From an uncultured Dehalococcoidales bacterium (GTDB lineage Bacteria > Chloroflexota > Dehalococcoidia > UBA1151 > UBA1328): a stretch of DNA of 22,554 bases. Position numbers and translations under genes: made by a program. The stretch is taken from assembly GCA_905614375.1 (NCBI GenBank), contig CAJQSP010000028.1, positions 1 to 22,554 of the forward strand. The letters are read 5' to 3'. The notes below the pieces were generated by a model. The model was not told where the DNA came from. It worked only from the letters and a program-made list of their open reading frames with translations, and ran no database searches. Shown here piece after piece: positions 16,835-22,554 of the stretch (position 1 is the stretch's first letter; the number at the start of each line of letters is the position of its first letter).

Positions 16835-17098
16835 ATGGCAACGGTCTTCCTCCCTTACGCTCTGCGCAAGTACGCTGATGGCGCAGAGCGGGTAGAAATA
16901 CACGCCAAGACTCTTGGCGAGCTTGTCGACAATCTTGAAGCTGCCTACCCCGGCACAGGAGATCATCTTATTGAGGATGGTCGACTCAAGCCGGGGCTGG
17001 CGGCAATTGTCGGCCACATGGCAACCCGGAGAGGATTGCTACAAAAGTTAGAACCTGATACCGAGGTTCATTTCATCACCGCTATTTCCGGCGGATAA
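16835..17098 (+). CDS. MoaD/ThiS-family sulfur carrier protein
   Basis: An 87-residue ubiquitin-fold protein ending in Ile-Ser-Gly-Gly, the di-glycine tail that is adenylated and thiocarboxylated in MoaD and ThiS. The pattern Leu-Pro-Tyr-Ala-Leu-Arg-Lys-Tyr near the start, then Thr-Leu-Gly-Glu-Leu-Val-Asp-Asn-Leu-Glu, is typical of MoaD-like proteins. The start is the ATG at 16835 behind a strong AAGGGAGG ribosome site. It lies 67 nt after the second molybdopterin subunit. This position suggests it supplies sulfur for molybdopterin dithiolene formation, as the small subunit of molybdopterin synthase. A ThiS-like role or another sulfur-transfer role cannot be excluded, because no moaE, moeB or thiG neighbour is in the window. 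Confidence 0.85.
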   Translation: MATVFLPYALRKYADGAERVEIHAKTLGELVDNLEAAYPGTGDHLIEDGRLKPGLAAIVGHMATRRGLLQKLEPDTEVHFITAISGG

Positions 17099-17176
17099 TC
17101 GTAACTCATCCGATTCAACTCTAGATTGTTAGGGTTCGTAAGAATTTATCGAGGCCTGTTGTGCATCCTATTTGTG

Positions 17177-17184
17177 TATAAAAT
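17177..17184 (+). promoter_or_regulatory. Possible -10 element upstream of folE
   Basis: TATAAAAT at 17177-17184, about 50 nt before the preferred folE start. No convincing -35 hexamer lies at the expected distance; TTGTGC at 17159 is only 12 nt upstream. It is listed because it agrees with the shorter start chosen for folE. Confidence 0.25.
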
Positions 17185-17233
17185 TGCAATCTGCGATACG
17201 GAAACATCGAATACCTACGCCAGAGAACAATTC

Positions 17234-17848
17234 ATGAGTAACGATCACCCTAAGTTCGATTTCGAAAATGGTGCACTACTAGATGCATCCTGTAAGCAAG
17301 TGATCGCCGATGGCGTCAGTTCAATGCTGAAGACAGTTGGCGACCGTGTTGATGTGAAGGGAACTGCCGACACTCCCAAGCGTGTCGCTAACATGTACGA
17401 TGAAGTCCTTTCAGGCTATTCGATCGACCCGGTCAAACTACTAAACGGCGCTATGTTCGATGTCGAGTATGATGAGATGGTTGTTGTGAAAGACATCGAT
17501 TTCTATTCACTTTGCGAACATCATCTGCTCCCGTTCTATGGCAAAGCTCATATCGGATATCTTCCGAACAATAAAGTCATCGGACTTTCTAAAATCCCTC
17601 GACTCGTAGAGATGTTTGCCAGACGTCTGCAGGTTCAGGAACGAATGACTCAGCAGATAGCTTTCACTATGGATGAGCTAATTCAGCCATCTGGAATTGG
17701 CGTGGTTATCGAAGCACATCACTTATGCGCCGCCATGCGAGGCGTTCGAAAACCCAACACAACGATGACAACCAGCGCCGTTAGAGGACTCTTCAAAAAG
17801 AATTCCTCAACACGTGAAGAATTCTTCAGCCACGTTCGACAGTCGTAA
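17234..17848 (+). CDS. folE: GTP cyclohydrolase I (type IA)
   Basis: Converts GTP to 7,8-dihydroneopterin triphosphate, the first step of folate and other pterin synthesis. With the ATG at 17234 the protein has 204 residues, the normal size. The zinc ligands are Cys94, His97 and Cys165, with the same 3- and 68-residue spacing as E. coli Cys110, His113 and Cys181. The strongly conserved blocks Ser-Leu-Cys-Glu-His-His-Leu-Leu-Pro-Phe and His-Leu-Cys-Ala-Ala-Met-Arg-Gly are intact. The frame is open back to 17126, but that extension is hydrophobic, unlike the family, and would overlap a possible promoter. It is followed by a pteridine-reductase-like gene 24 nt downstream and then folB. Confidence 0.96.
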   Translation: MSNDHPKFDFENGALLDASCKQVIADGVSSMLKTVGDRVDVKGTADTPKRVANMYDEVLSGYSIDPVKLLNGAMFDVEYDEMVVVKDIDFYSLCEHHLLPFYGKAHIGYLPNNKVIGLSKIPRLVEMFARRLQVQERMTQQIAFTMDELIQPSGIGVVIEAHHLCAAMRGVRKPNTTMTTSAVRGLFKKNSSTREEFFSHVRQS

Positions 17849-17872
17849 TTCCGAGTCGAAGATAACTTTTAT

Positions 17873-18604
17873 ATGGATACAAACGGAAAAGTAGCCCTTG
17901 TAACCGGCGCCGGTAGAAGAGTTGGACGTTCGCTCGCTCTTGCTCTCGGCGACGCCGGCTGCAGAGTAGCTGTGCATTACGGTAAATCAGAAAAAGACGC
18001 CCACGAAACTGCTGCATTAATTCAGTCTATGGACAGCGAAGCTATCACTGTTCAAGCCGATCTCGAAGATCCTGCTCAGGTCGAATCGCTCGCCGTTGCG
18101 GTAGAAGAGCAACTTGGGTCTATCGATATTCTTGTGAACAACGCATCAATCTTCGACAAGATCGAACTCAAAGACATTTCCGTTGAAGATTGGGATCGTC
18201 ACTTCGCCATAAACGCTCGAGCGCCGTTTCTACTAGCCAAGGCGATGCAGTCGCAACGGTCGTCCGACTCACCAGGCAAAATCATCAACCTCAATGATTG
18301 GCGCACAGCCCGTCCAACCAGGTTTGCTTACGGCATTACCAAAACAGCCCTCTCGGGGATTACACGAACACTGGCACTATGTATGGCGCCTAACGTTCAA
18401 GTAAACGAAGTATCTCTCGGAGCGATACTTCCTCCAGCCGACATTCCGCTCGACCGCCCAAGTGGCGAAATACAAATCGATCTCGGACCTGCCGGCCGAA
18501 TGGGAACGCTCAACGAAGTGGCCGACGCAATGATGATGTTAATACAAAACGACTTCATCAATGGCGAAACAATCAACGTCGACGGCGGACGACACATTCA
18601 ATAA
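17873..18604 (+). CDS. Short-chain dehydrogenase, pteridine-reductase (PTR1/FolM)-like
   Basis: A 243-residue Rossmann-fold SDR. The cofactor motif Thr-Gly-Ala-Gly-Arg-Arg-Val-Gly at 11-18 has the Arg pattern of NADPH-using pteridine reductases. Asn-Asn-Ala-Ser is at 89-92, and the active-site Tyr153 and Lys157 (Tyr-Gly-Ile-Thr-Lys) are present. The usual catalytic Ser is replaced by Asp142 in Asn-Leu-Asn-Asp, as in Leishmania PTR1 (Asp181), though the loop to the Tyr is two residues shorter. It sits between folE and folB, which supports reduction of a dihydropterin or dihydrofolate. It could be a FolM-type dihydromonapterin reductase or a substitute dihydrofolate reductase; these cannot be told apart here. 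The start is the ATG at 17873; no clear ribosome site is seen. Confidence 0.85.
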   Translation: MDTNGKVALVTGAGRRVGRSLALALGDAGCRVAVHYGKSEKDAHETAALIQSMDSEAITVQADLEDPAQVESLAVAVEEQLGSIDILVNNASIFDKIELKDISVEDWDRHFAINARAPFLLAKAMQSQRSSDSPGKIINLNDWRTARPTRFAYGITKTALSGITRTLALCMAPNVQVNEVSLGAILPPADIPLDRPSGEIQIDLGPAGRMGTLNEVADAMMMLIQNDFINGETINVDGGRHIQ

Positions 18605-18676
18605 GTGGTGGGTGGCATTGTTACTTTTTCTAGCAATAACGTATCCATGAATCTCAGGTATTCACTCAATACAACA

Positions 18677-19069
18677 ATGACATCTTCTTCCGACAACTCC
18701 CCGCAACTAGACACCGTGCGTATCGAGCGACTTCAACTCGATTGCATCATCGGCATTAATCCGTGGGAACGACTGACCAAGCAACGGATAACGATCGACA
18801 TAGCAATGAACGCCGATTTGTCAGCTTCCGGTGAATCGGATGCGATCGAAGACACGATTAACTACAGAACCGTATCGAAAGCCGTAACGGCTGAAGTGGA
18901 AGCATCGAGCTACGGATTAGTAGAGGCCCTTGCGGCACGGGTAGCTGAAATTTGTCTTGAAGATGAAAGAACACAGTCGGTAGAAGTAACCGTGCGTAAA
19001 CCGGGAGCAGTACGTAAAGCTTCCGCGGTTGGCATCATAGTTAGGCGAAGTCGTCAAAGCCAAATCTAG
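18677..19069 (+). CDS. folB: Dihydroneopterin aldolase
   Basis: Cleaves 7,8-dihydroneopterin to 6-hydroxymethyl-dihydropterin and glycolaldehyde in folate synthesis. With the ATG at 18677 the protein has 130 residues, near the family norm of about 120. Key residues are visible: Glu31 in Trp-Glu-Arg, Tyr63 in Ile-Asn-Tyr, Glu83 in Leu-Val-Glu, and Lys108 in Val-Arg-Lys-Pro-Gly. They match S. aureus Glu22, Tyr54, Glu74 and Lys100 with nearly constant offsets. The frame extends to a GTG at 18605, directly after the SDR stop, and to an ATG at 18647. None of these starts has a good ribosome site, so the start is uncertain. Tight linkage to the SDR suggests translational coupling. Confidence 0.92.
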   Translation: MTSSSDNSPQLDTVRIERLQLDCIIGINPWERLTKQRITIDIAMNADLSASGESDAIEDTINYRTVSKAVTAEVEASSYGLVEALAARVAEICLEDERTQSVEVTVRKPGAVRKASAVGIIVRRSRQSQI

Positions 19070-19093
19070 AGACCAGAACCTGACAGCAATCGT

Positions 19094-19306
19094 CTAGGTC
19101 GCAGCCTGACCAGAGATCACTCGGAATTCGCTCTCGGCGTTACGAACACGCGCTTTTAGTTCGGACAATTTATCATCGTAGACACCCAATTCTTGGACCT
19201 GCCCAACAATTCCGAGTGCGCTATTAAAGTCTGATCTATACGCATAGTGACAAGTCCGAACCGGTGAACAACTCCGATTCTCGCGAGAGGACCCTAATCC
19301 TAGAGC
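19094..19306 (-). pseudogene. Possible remnant of a small coding region
   Basis: A 71-codon stretch open on the minus strand, ending in TAG at 19096-19094 and bounded upstream by TGA at 19309-19307. Its last ~45 residues look protein-like, with a charged helical tail containing Asp-Lys-Leu-Ser-Glu-Leu-Lys-Ala-Arg-Val-Arg. No ATG or GTG start lies in the open stretch before that helical tail, and no ribosome site is seen. It may be the 3' end of a decayed gene, or chance. Confidence 0.25.
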
Positions 19307-19361
19307 TCAATCCGAATAGGAACTAAGTTCAAAAAATTCATAACACACAACTAATAGTGTT

Positions 19362-19391
19362 TCGTAACTGCATAGCCACTAGCAGTTACGA
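19362..19391. terminator. Perfect hairpin between convergent genes
   Basis: TCGTAACTGC (19362-19371) pairs perfectly with GCAGTTACGA (19382-19391) around a 10-nt loop. It lies 45 nt beyond the stop of the minus-strand exporter and about 290 nt beyond folB. There is no immediate long T-run on either strand, so it is either an imperfect terminator, possibly used from both sides, or an RNA 3'-end stabiliser. Confidence 0.5.
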
Positions 19392-19435
19392 CGTTAAACG
19401 AGTTATAACTAAGTTACACCAGAACGCCATCAAAG

Positions 19436-21097
19436 CTATTCCGTTAGCTTCGATGAAGGTGCAGAACCAACTTTGGCAGTTGGTGGTCCGTCACGTTTTC
19501 TCAGCGGTACTTCTCTAATGAATACGGTCGCAATCACGGCGATCACCACGAAGATGAATGCTAAGAAGAAGACATCGCCAATAGCAGATGCCAGCGACTC
19601 TCTTATCGCTTCGAAAACGCTATTTCCTAGCGTTACTCCCGATTCACCGTTCGCCGCGAACGCATCTTTCAAACTTTCCGATGCACCTGAATTGATCAAT
19701 GCGTTTGGATTGCTTGTGATCTGTTCGAACAGCTGCGGCGGCACTACTTGGAACGCCTCCGCTGGCAAGTTCTCTTGCATGCCGTCTTTGAACTGGCGAA
19801 CCATGAACGACCCGAACAACGCCAGACCAATCGCTCCTCCAACCGAACGGAAGAACTGCGCTGACGAAGTCGCTATGCCGAGATATTGCTGAGGCACACT
19901 GTTTTGAATTGCGATTGTGTACAACGGGAACGATGTTCCAAGGCCAAATCCCATAACGACAGCGGAAGACAGCGCGTAAGCATGAGTCGTCGTACCGCTC
20001 ACACGGCTAAGGAAGAACATTCCAGTAGCCATGATCGAAACACCTACGATGCCTTGAAGGCGGTAATGTCCACCTGTCCGTGCCAGAATCTGGCCGCTTA
20101 TCGCAGCACCAGCCACGATACCCAACATCATCGGAGTCAGGAAGCTACCACTTGCCGTTGCTGATGCTCCGAGAACGCCCTGGAACAGAAGCGGCACGAA
20201 GAATATTGCACCAAACATAGCAAGCCCTGTGAATAACGTGACGAGCAGTGCTACTCCAACGATTCGGTTTTTGAACACTGCCAAAGGAAGCAATGGTTCG
20301 GATATGCGAGTCTCATAAATACCGAATACCACCAGGATCACTCCACTGAACGCCAGAGAGCCCACAACAAGAGGATCTGACCACTCGTATTGGTTGCCGC
20401 CCCATGAGAGTCCTAGAAGCCCAGGTACGATCGCCAAAACGATCAATACAGCTCCACCAATATCTATCTTCCTCTTAGGCCCATATTTTTTTGCGTTAGG
20501 GAACAGCTTAATAAATAGTGCGATGACCGGAATTCCGAGTGGAATGTTCACAAGGAAAATCCACTGCCACGAAAGCTGATCGGTAATAAACCCGCCAAGT
20601 GTTGGTCCAAGTACCGAGGAAACACCAAACATCGCCGAAATAATACCCATGTACTTCGCACGCTCGTTAGGTGGGAACAAGTCGGCGATTGTCACAAATG
20701 ACAACGCCATAATCATTCCGCCACCAAGCCCTTGAACACCTCTGAACACGATCAGGGCATTCATAGTTGGCGATGCCGCAGCCAGAGCCGATCCAACCAG
20801 GAATATGACAATGGCGCCCACGAATAGCCACTTGCGACCATAAACGTCCGATACTGCCCCAATAATCAGGACAACCGAAGTCGACGCCACTATATAAGCG
20901 GTCGAAATCCACGTGAAACGGTCGAAGCCATCAAGATCAGCCATGATCTTCGGAATCGCAGTCGCAACGATCGTCTGATCTAGCGACGCGAGGAACATAG
21001 CGAACATCACACCTATCAATGTCAATTTGATTTGACGCGGGGTGAGACCTGGATCTTTCCAATCACTCTGAAACGGAGCGTTTTTAGCTTCGTCCAA
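19436..21097 (-). CDS. DHA2-family (EmrB/QacA-type) 14-TM MFS drug/metabolite exporter
   Basis: A 553-residue MFS permease with about 14 spans, the usual size of EmrB/QacA proteins. Early motifs are Leu-Asp-Gln-Thr-Ile-Val-Ala-Thr-Ala-Ile-Pro in TM1 (family signature), Gly-Ala-Val-Ser-Asp-Val-Tyr-Gly-Arg-Lys (motif A), and Gly-Pro-Thr-Leu-Gly-Gly-Phe-Ile (the antiporter motif C), then Trp-Gln-Trp-Ile-Phe. A long polar loop between the last two spans (about residues 425-500) is also typical. The start is a TTG at 21097 with AGAGG upstream. It lies 74 nt after the molybdopterin subunit on the same strand and may be co-transcribed. A 6-bp dyad (21115-21133) lies in that gap. Proton-coupled export is expected; the substrate is unknown. 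Confidence 0.93.
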   Translation of the reverse strand: MDEAKNAPFQSDWKDPGLTPRQIKLTLIGVMFAMFLASLDQTIVATAIPKIMADLDGFDRFTWISTAYIVASTSVVLIIGAVSDVYGRKWLFVGAIVIFLVGSALAAASPTMNALIVFRGVQGLGGGMIMALSFVTIADLFPPNERAKYMGIISAMFGVSSVLGPTLGGFITDQLSWQWIFLVNIPLGIPVIALFIKLFPNAKKYGPKRKIDIGGAVLIVLAIVPGLLGLSWGGNQYEWSDPLVVGSLAFSGVILVVFGIYETRISEPLLPLAVFKNRIVGVALLVTLFTGLAMFGAIFFVPLLFQGVLGASATASGSFLTPMMLGIVAGAAISGQILARTGGHYRLQGIVGVSIMATGMFFLSRVSGTTTHAYALSSAVVMGFGLGTSFPLYTIAIQNSVPQQYLGIATSSAQFFRSVGGAIGLALFGSFMVRQFKDGMQENLPAEAFQVVPPQLFEQITSNPNALINSGASESLKDAFAANGESGVTLGNSVFEAIRESLASAIGDVFFLAFIFVVIAVIATVFIREVPLRKRDGPPTAKVGSAPSSKLTE

Positions 21098-21171
21098 TGC
21101 TCAATTACCTCTGTATCTCTTGTTTTGAGAGATCAATATCTATACTGAAATGGGGGTCATTTGAGAACCTA

Positions 21172-22554
21172 TTATGACGAATCTTTAATCGCTTCGAACA
21201 CACGTTCCGGACTCATAGGAAGCCGAGTCATACGAACATCGATAGCGTCGCTAATGGCGTTTCCAATAGCAGCAGCAGGAGGAATGATCGGCGGTTCGCC
21301 GACTCCCCTGATCCCGAACGCTCCGTCATCGGCTGGAGTTTCTAGAATTACAGTGTTGATCATCGGCAAATCCAGAGCCGTCGGCATCCGATAGTCGAGG
21401 AACGAAGCATTTCTCATCAGCCCTTTATCATCGTAAACATACTCTTCAGAAAGAGCCCAACCGATGCCCTGAACAGCTCCACCCTGCATTTGGCTCTCTA
21501 CCTGTGTAGGGTTGATGCACTTGCCTACATCTTGGAACAGAGTGAAGTCGGTCAACTGAACCTTCCCCGTATCGGGGTCGACCTCGACATCGGCTACTGC
21601 CATTGCGTAGCCGTTCGCCGGTCGCATGCCAGGATCGTTCGAAGCCGTGGCAACAACATTGGATCCATTTTTCGTTACAGCCGCTCCAGCATTCTTGAAC
21701 GACACCTTGGAATCTTGGTTGTCTCGAGCGTAGAAATATCCGTCCTCGTACTCGACAAACTCAGCTTCAACGCCGAACCGTACAGCCATCTTTTCTTTCA
21801 TCTGCTGAATCACGGAAGTTCCAGCTTTGTATACGGCCTGACTCAAGGTTCGAGTGATTCGAGATCCGGCTGCATTTCCTGTGTAAGGAATGCCCTCGGT
21901 GTCGGCAGTATGGACGTTTACCTCTTCAGGCTCGATATCGAGGGTCTCCGCAGCAACCTGCGCAGTTCCTGTACGAATACCATGCAAGTCGACCGCTCCA
22001 ATCGTTACATCGACTCCACCGTCGTGGTTGACCATGATACGTGCACTTGAAATCTCGATTCCGCACGGCCACCAACCGATTCCAACTCCACGACCTACCG
22101 GCCAACCGTTTTCGCTCTTCTTGACGGGTCGGGTGTACTCATCCGACGCTTTCACCACTTCGAGCATCTCGACGATTCCGATACGTGTGTACTGCTCGTC
22201 ATCGACGTTTGTGTCGCCGGCCTTAGCGGCGTTCTTGATTCGAAATTCGATCGGATCCATACCGATGCCACGAGCCAAATCGTCCATAGTCGATTCGCCA
22301 CAGAAAGTAGCGACAGTTGCACCCGGTGCTCGATACGCAGCGACACGTGGAGCGTTGGTCACAACGTCATACGCGTCGACCTTGGAATTTTCAGGCTGGT
22401 AGCAGGCGAATATCGTCTGCATGCCTCGCAAAACCGGGGATCCCGGGAATCCGCCAGCCCCGAATACCAGTCGGGATTGTGCTGCCTTGAGTACGCCGTC
22501 TTTGGTCGCGCCCATCTTCACGGTTACAACCGCGCCCGATGCCGGGCCAGTCGC
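21172..22554 (-). CDS. Molybdopterin-binding subunit of a molybdenum hydroxylase, copy 3 (5' part outside window)
   Basis: The C-terminal 460 residues of a third xanthine-dehydrogenase-family large subunit. The frame is open to the right edge, which corresponds to about residue 302 of the 756-residue copies, so the N-terminal third is missing. It has the Tyr-Arg-Ala-Pro-Gly active-site loop, Gln-Gly-Gly-Ala-Val-Gln-Gly-Ile-Gly-Trp-Ala, Phe-Leu-Asp-Tyr-Arg-Met-Pro-Thr, and the catalytic Glu in Gly-Val-Gly-Glu about 41 residues before the end. It is clearly more diverged from copies 1 and 2 than they are from each other. The region after the loop carries Thr-Asn-Val-Asp-Asp-Glu instead of Thr-Arg-Arg-Gly-Asp, which implies a different substrate. 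Its own FAD and 2Fe-2S partners, if any, would lie outside the window. Confidence 0.93.
   Translation of the reverse strand, partial: ATGPASGAVVTVKMGATKDGVLKAAQSRLVFGAGGFPGSPVLRGMQTIFACYQPENSKVDAYDVVTNAPRVAAYRAPGATVATFCGESTMDDLARGIGMDPIEFRIKNAAKAGDTNVDDEQYTRIGIVEMLEVVKASDEYTRPVKKSENGWPVGRGVGIGWWPCGIEISSARIMVNHDGGVDVTIGAVDLHGIRTGTAQVAAETLDIEPEEVNVHTADTEGIPYTGNAAGSRITRTLSQAVYKAGTSVIQQMKEKMAVRFGVEAEFVEYEDGYFYARDNQDSKVSFKNAGAAVTKNGSNVVATASNDPGMRPANGYAMAVADVEVDPDTGKVQLTDFTLFQDVGKCINPTQVESQMQGGAVQGIGWALSEEYVYDDKGLMRNASFLDYRMPTALDLPMINTVILETPADDGAFGIRGVGEPPIIPPAAAIGNAISDAIDVRMTRLPMSPERVFEAIKDSS

Larger units (their letters stand above)
19070..19435. other. 366-nt gap between convergent folB and DHA2 exporter genes
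   Basis: No complete gene is visible. It holds a perfect 10-bp inverted repeat near its right end (separate entry). On the minus strand, 19094-19306 is a stop-free stretch with a coding-like peptide but no good start (separate entry). The right third is AT-rich. No tRNA, repeat array or insertion sequence is seen. Confidence 0.6.

Noticed and set aside
17126..17233. N-terminal extension of folE, possibly a signal or membrane segment
   Set aside because: GTP cyclohydrolase I is cytosolic and the ATG at 17234 gives a normal length. The region contains a -10-like TATAAAAT and looks like a promoter or leader.
17099..17233. Tetrahydrofolate riboswitch before folE
   Set aside because: No matching paired core or conserved loop sequences are visible in this short gap.
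21161..22402. Plus-strand ORFs of up to 186 codons opposite the third molybdopterin subunit
   Set aside because: They lie antisense to a well-conserved coding frame and have no protein-like motifs.
1..22554. CRISPR arrays, insertion sequences, tRNA genes or phage genes
   Set aside because: No regularly spaced repeats, transposase motifs, cloverleaf-like segments or phage structural genes were seen by reading; the window looks like ordinary metabolic chromosome.

Overview
The window looks like chromosomal DNA of a free-living bacterium, most likely a Chloroflexota member near the Dehalococcoidia / marine SAR202 group. That is an inference from content. The large membrane protein at the left edge carries the YYYxG motif of the Chlor_Arch_YYY (DUF2298) family, which is known mainly from Chloroflexota and Archaea. 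The window also has several xanthine-dehydrogenase-type molybdenum hydroxylase large subunits and paired acyl-CoA dehydrogenases. No rRNA or tRNA gene was seen. Base composition is moderate, roughly half GC. TTG is a frequent start codon, and Shine-Dalgarno sites are strong before some genes and absent before others.

Layout. (1) 1-3699, minus: a very large membrane protein with a GT39/ArnT-like N-terminal half and a YYY/DUF2298 C-terminal half; it is intact as far as it goes and runs off the left edge. (2) 3901-5202, plus: an M16 zinc peptidase, divergent from the membrane protein, then an XRE-type regulator (5353-5832). (3) 5961-8968, plus: a probable operon with its own promoter, holding a stand-alone Lrp/AsnC effector (RAM) domain, two acyl-CoA dehydrogenases that look like the catalytic and structural halves of one heteromeric enzyme, and a HIT-family hydrolase; an MFS transporter (9050-10297) follows. 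(4) 10577-17098, plus: a molybdenum hydroxylase cluster with an FAD subunit, a 2Fe-2S subunit, two tandem paralogous 756-residue molybdopterin subunits, and a MoaD/ThiS-like sulfur carrier ending in Gly-Gly. Its leader and both internal gaps around the first large subunit hold strong inverted repeats. (5) 17234-19069, plus: a pterin cluster of GTP cyclohydrolase I, a pteridine-reductase-like SDR, and dihydroneopterin aldolase. (6) 19070-19435: a non-coding convergent gap with a perfect 10-bp hairpin and a possible gene remnant. (7) 19436-22554, minus: a 14-TM DHA2 exporter downstream of a third molybdenum hydroxylase large subunit, which is cut by the right edge.

How the genes may work together (inference). 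Region 3 looks like CoA-thioester catabolism. Regions 4 and 7 look like oxidative hydroxylation of organic substrates by molybdoenzymes, with the small MoaD-like protein possibly supplying sulfur for the pterin cofactor. Region 5 supplies reduced pterins or folate. The substrates of the molybdoenzymes cannot be read from sequence. The active-site loops read Tyr-Arg-Ala-Pro-Gly, which argues against form I CO dehydrogenase.
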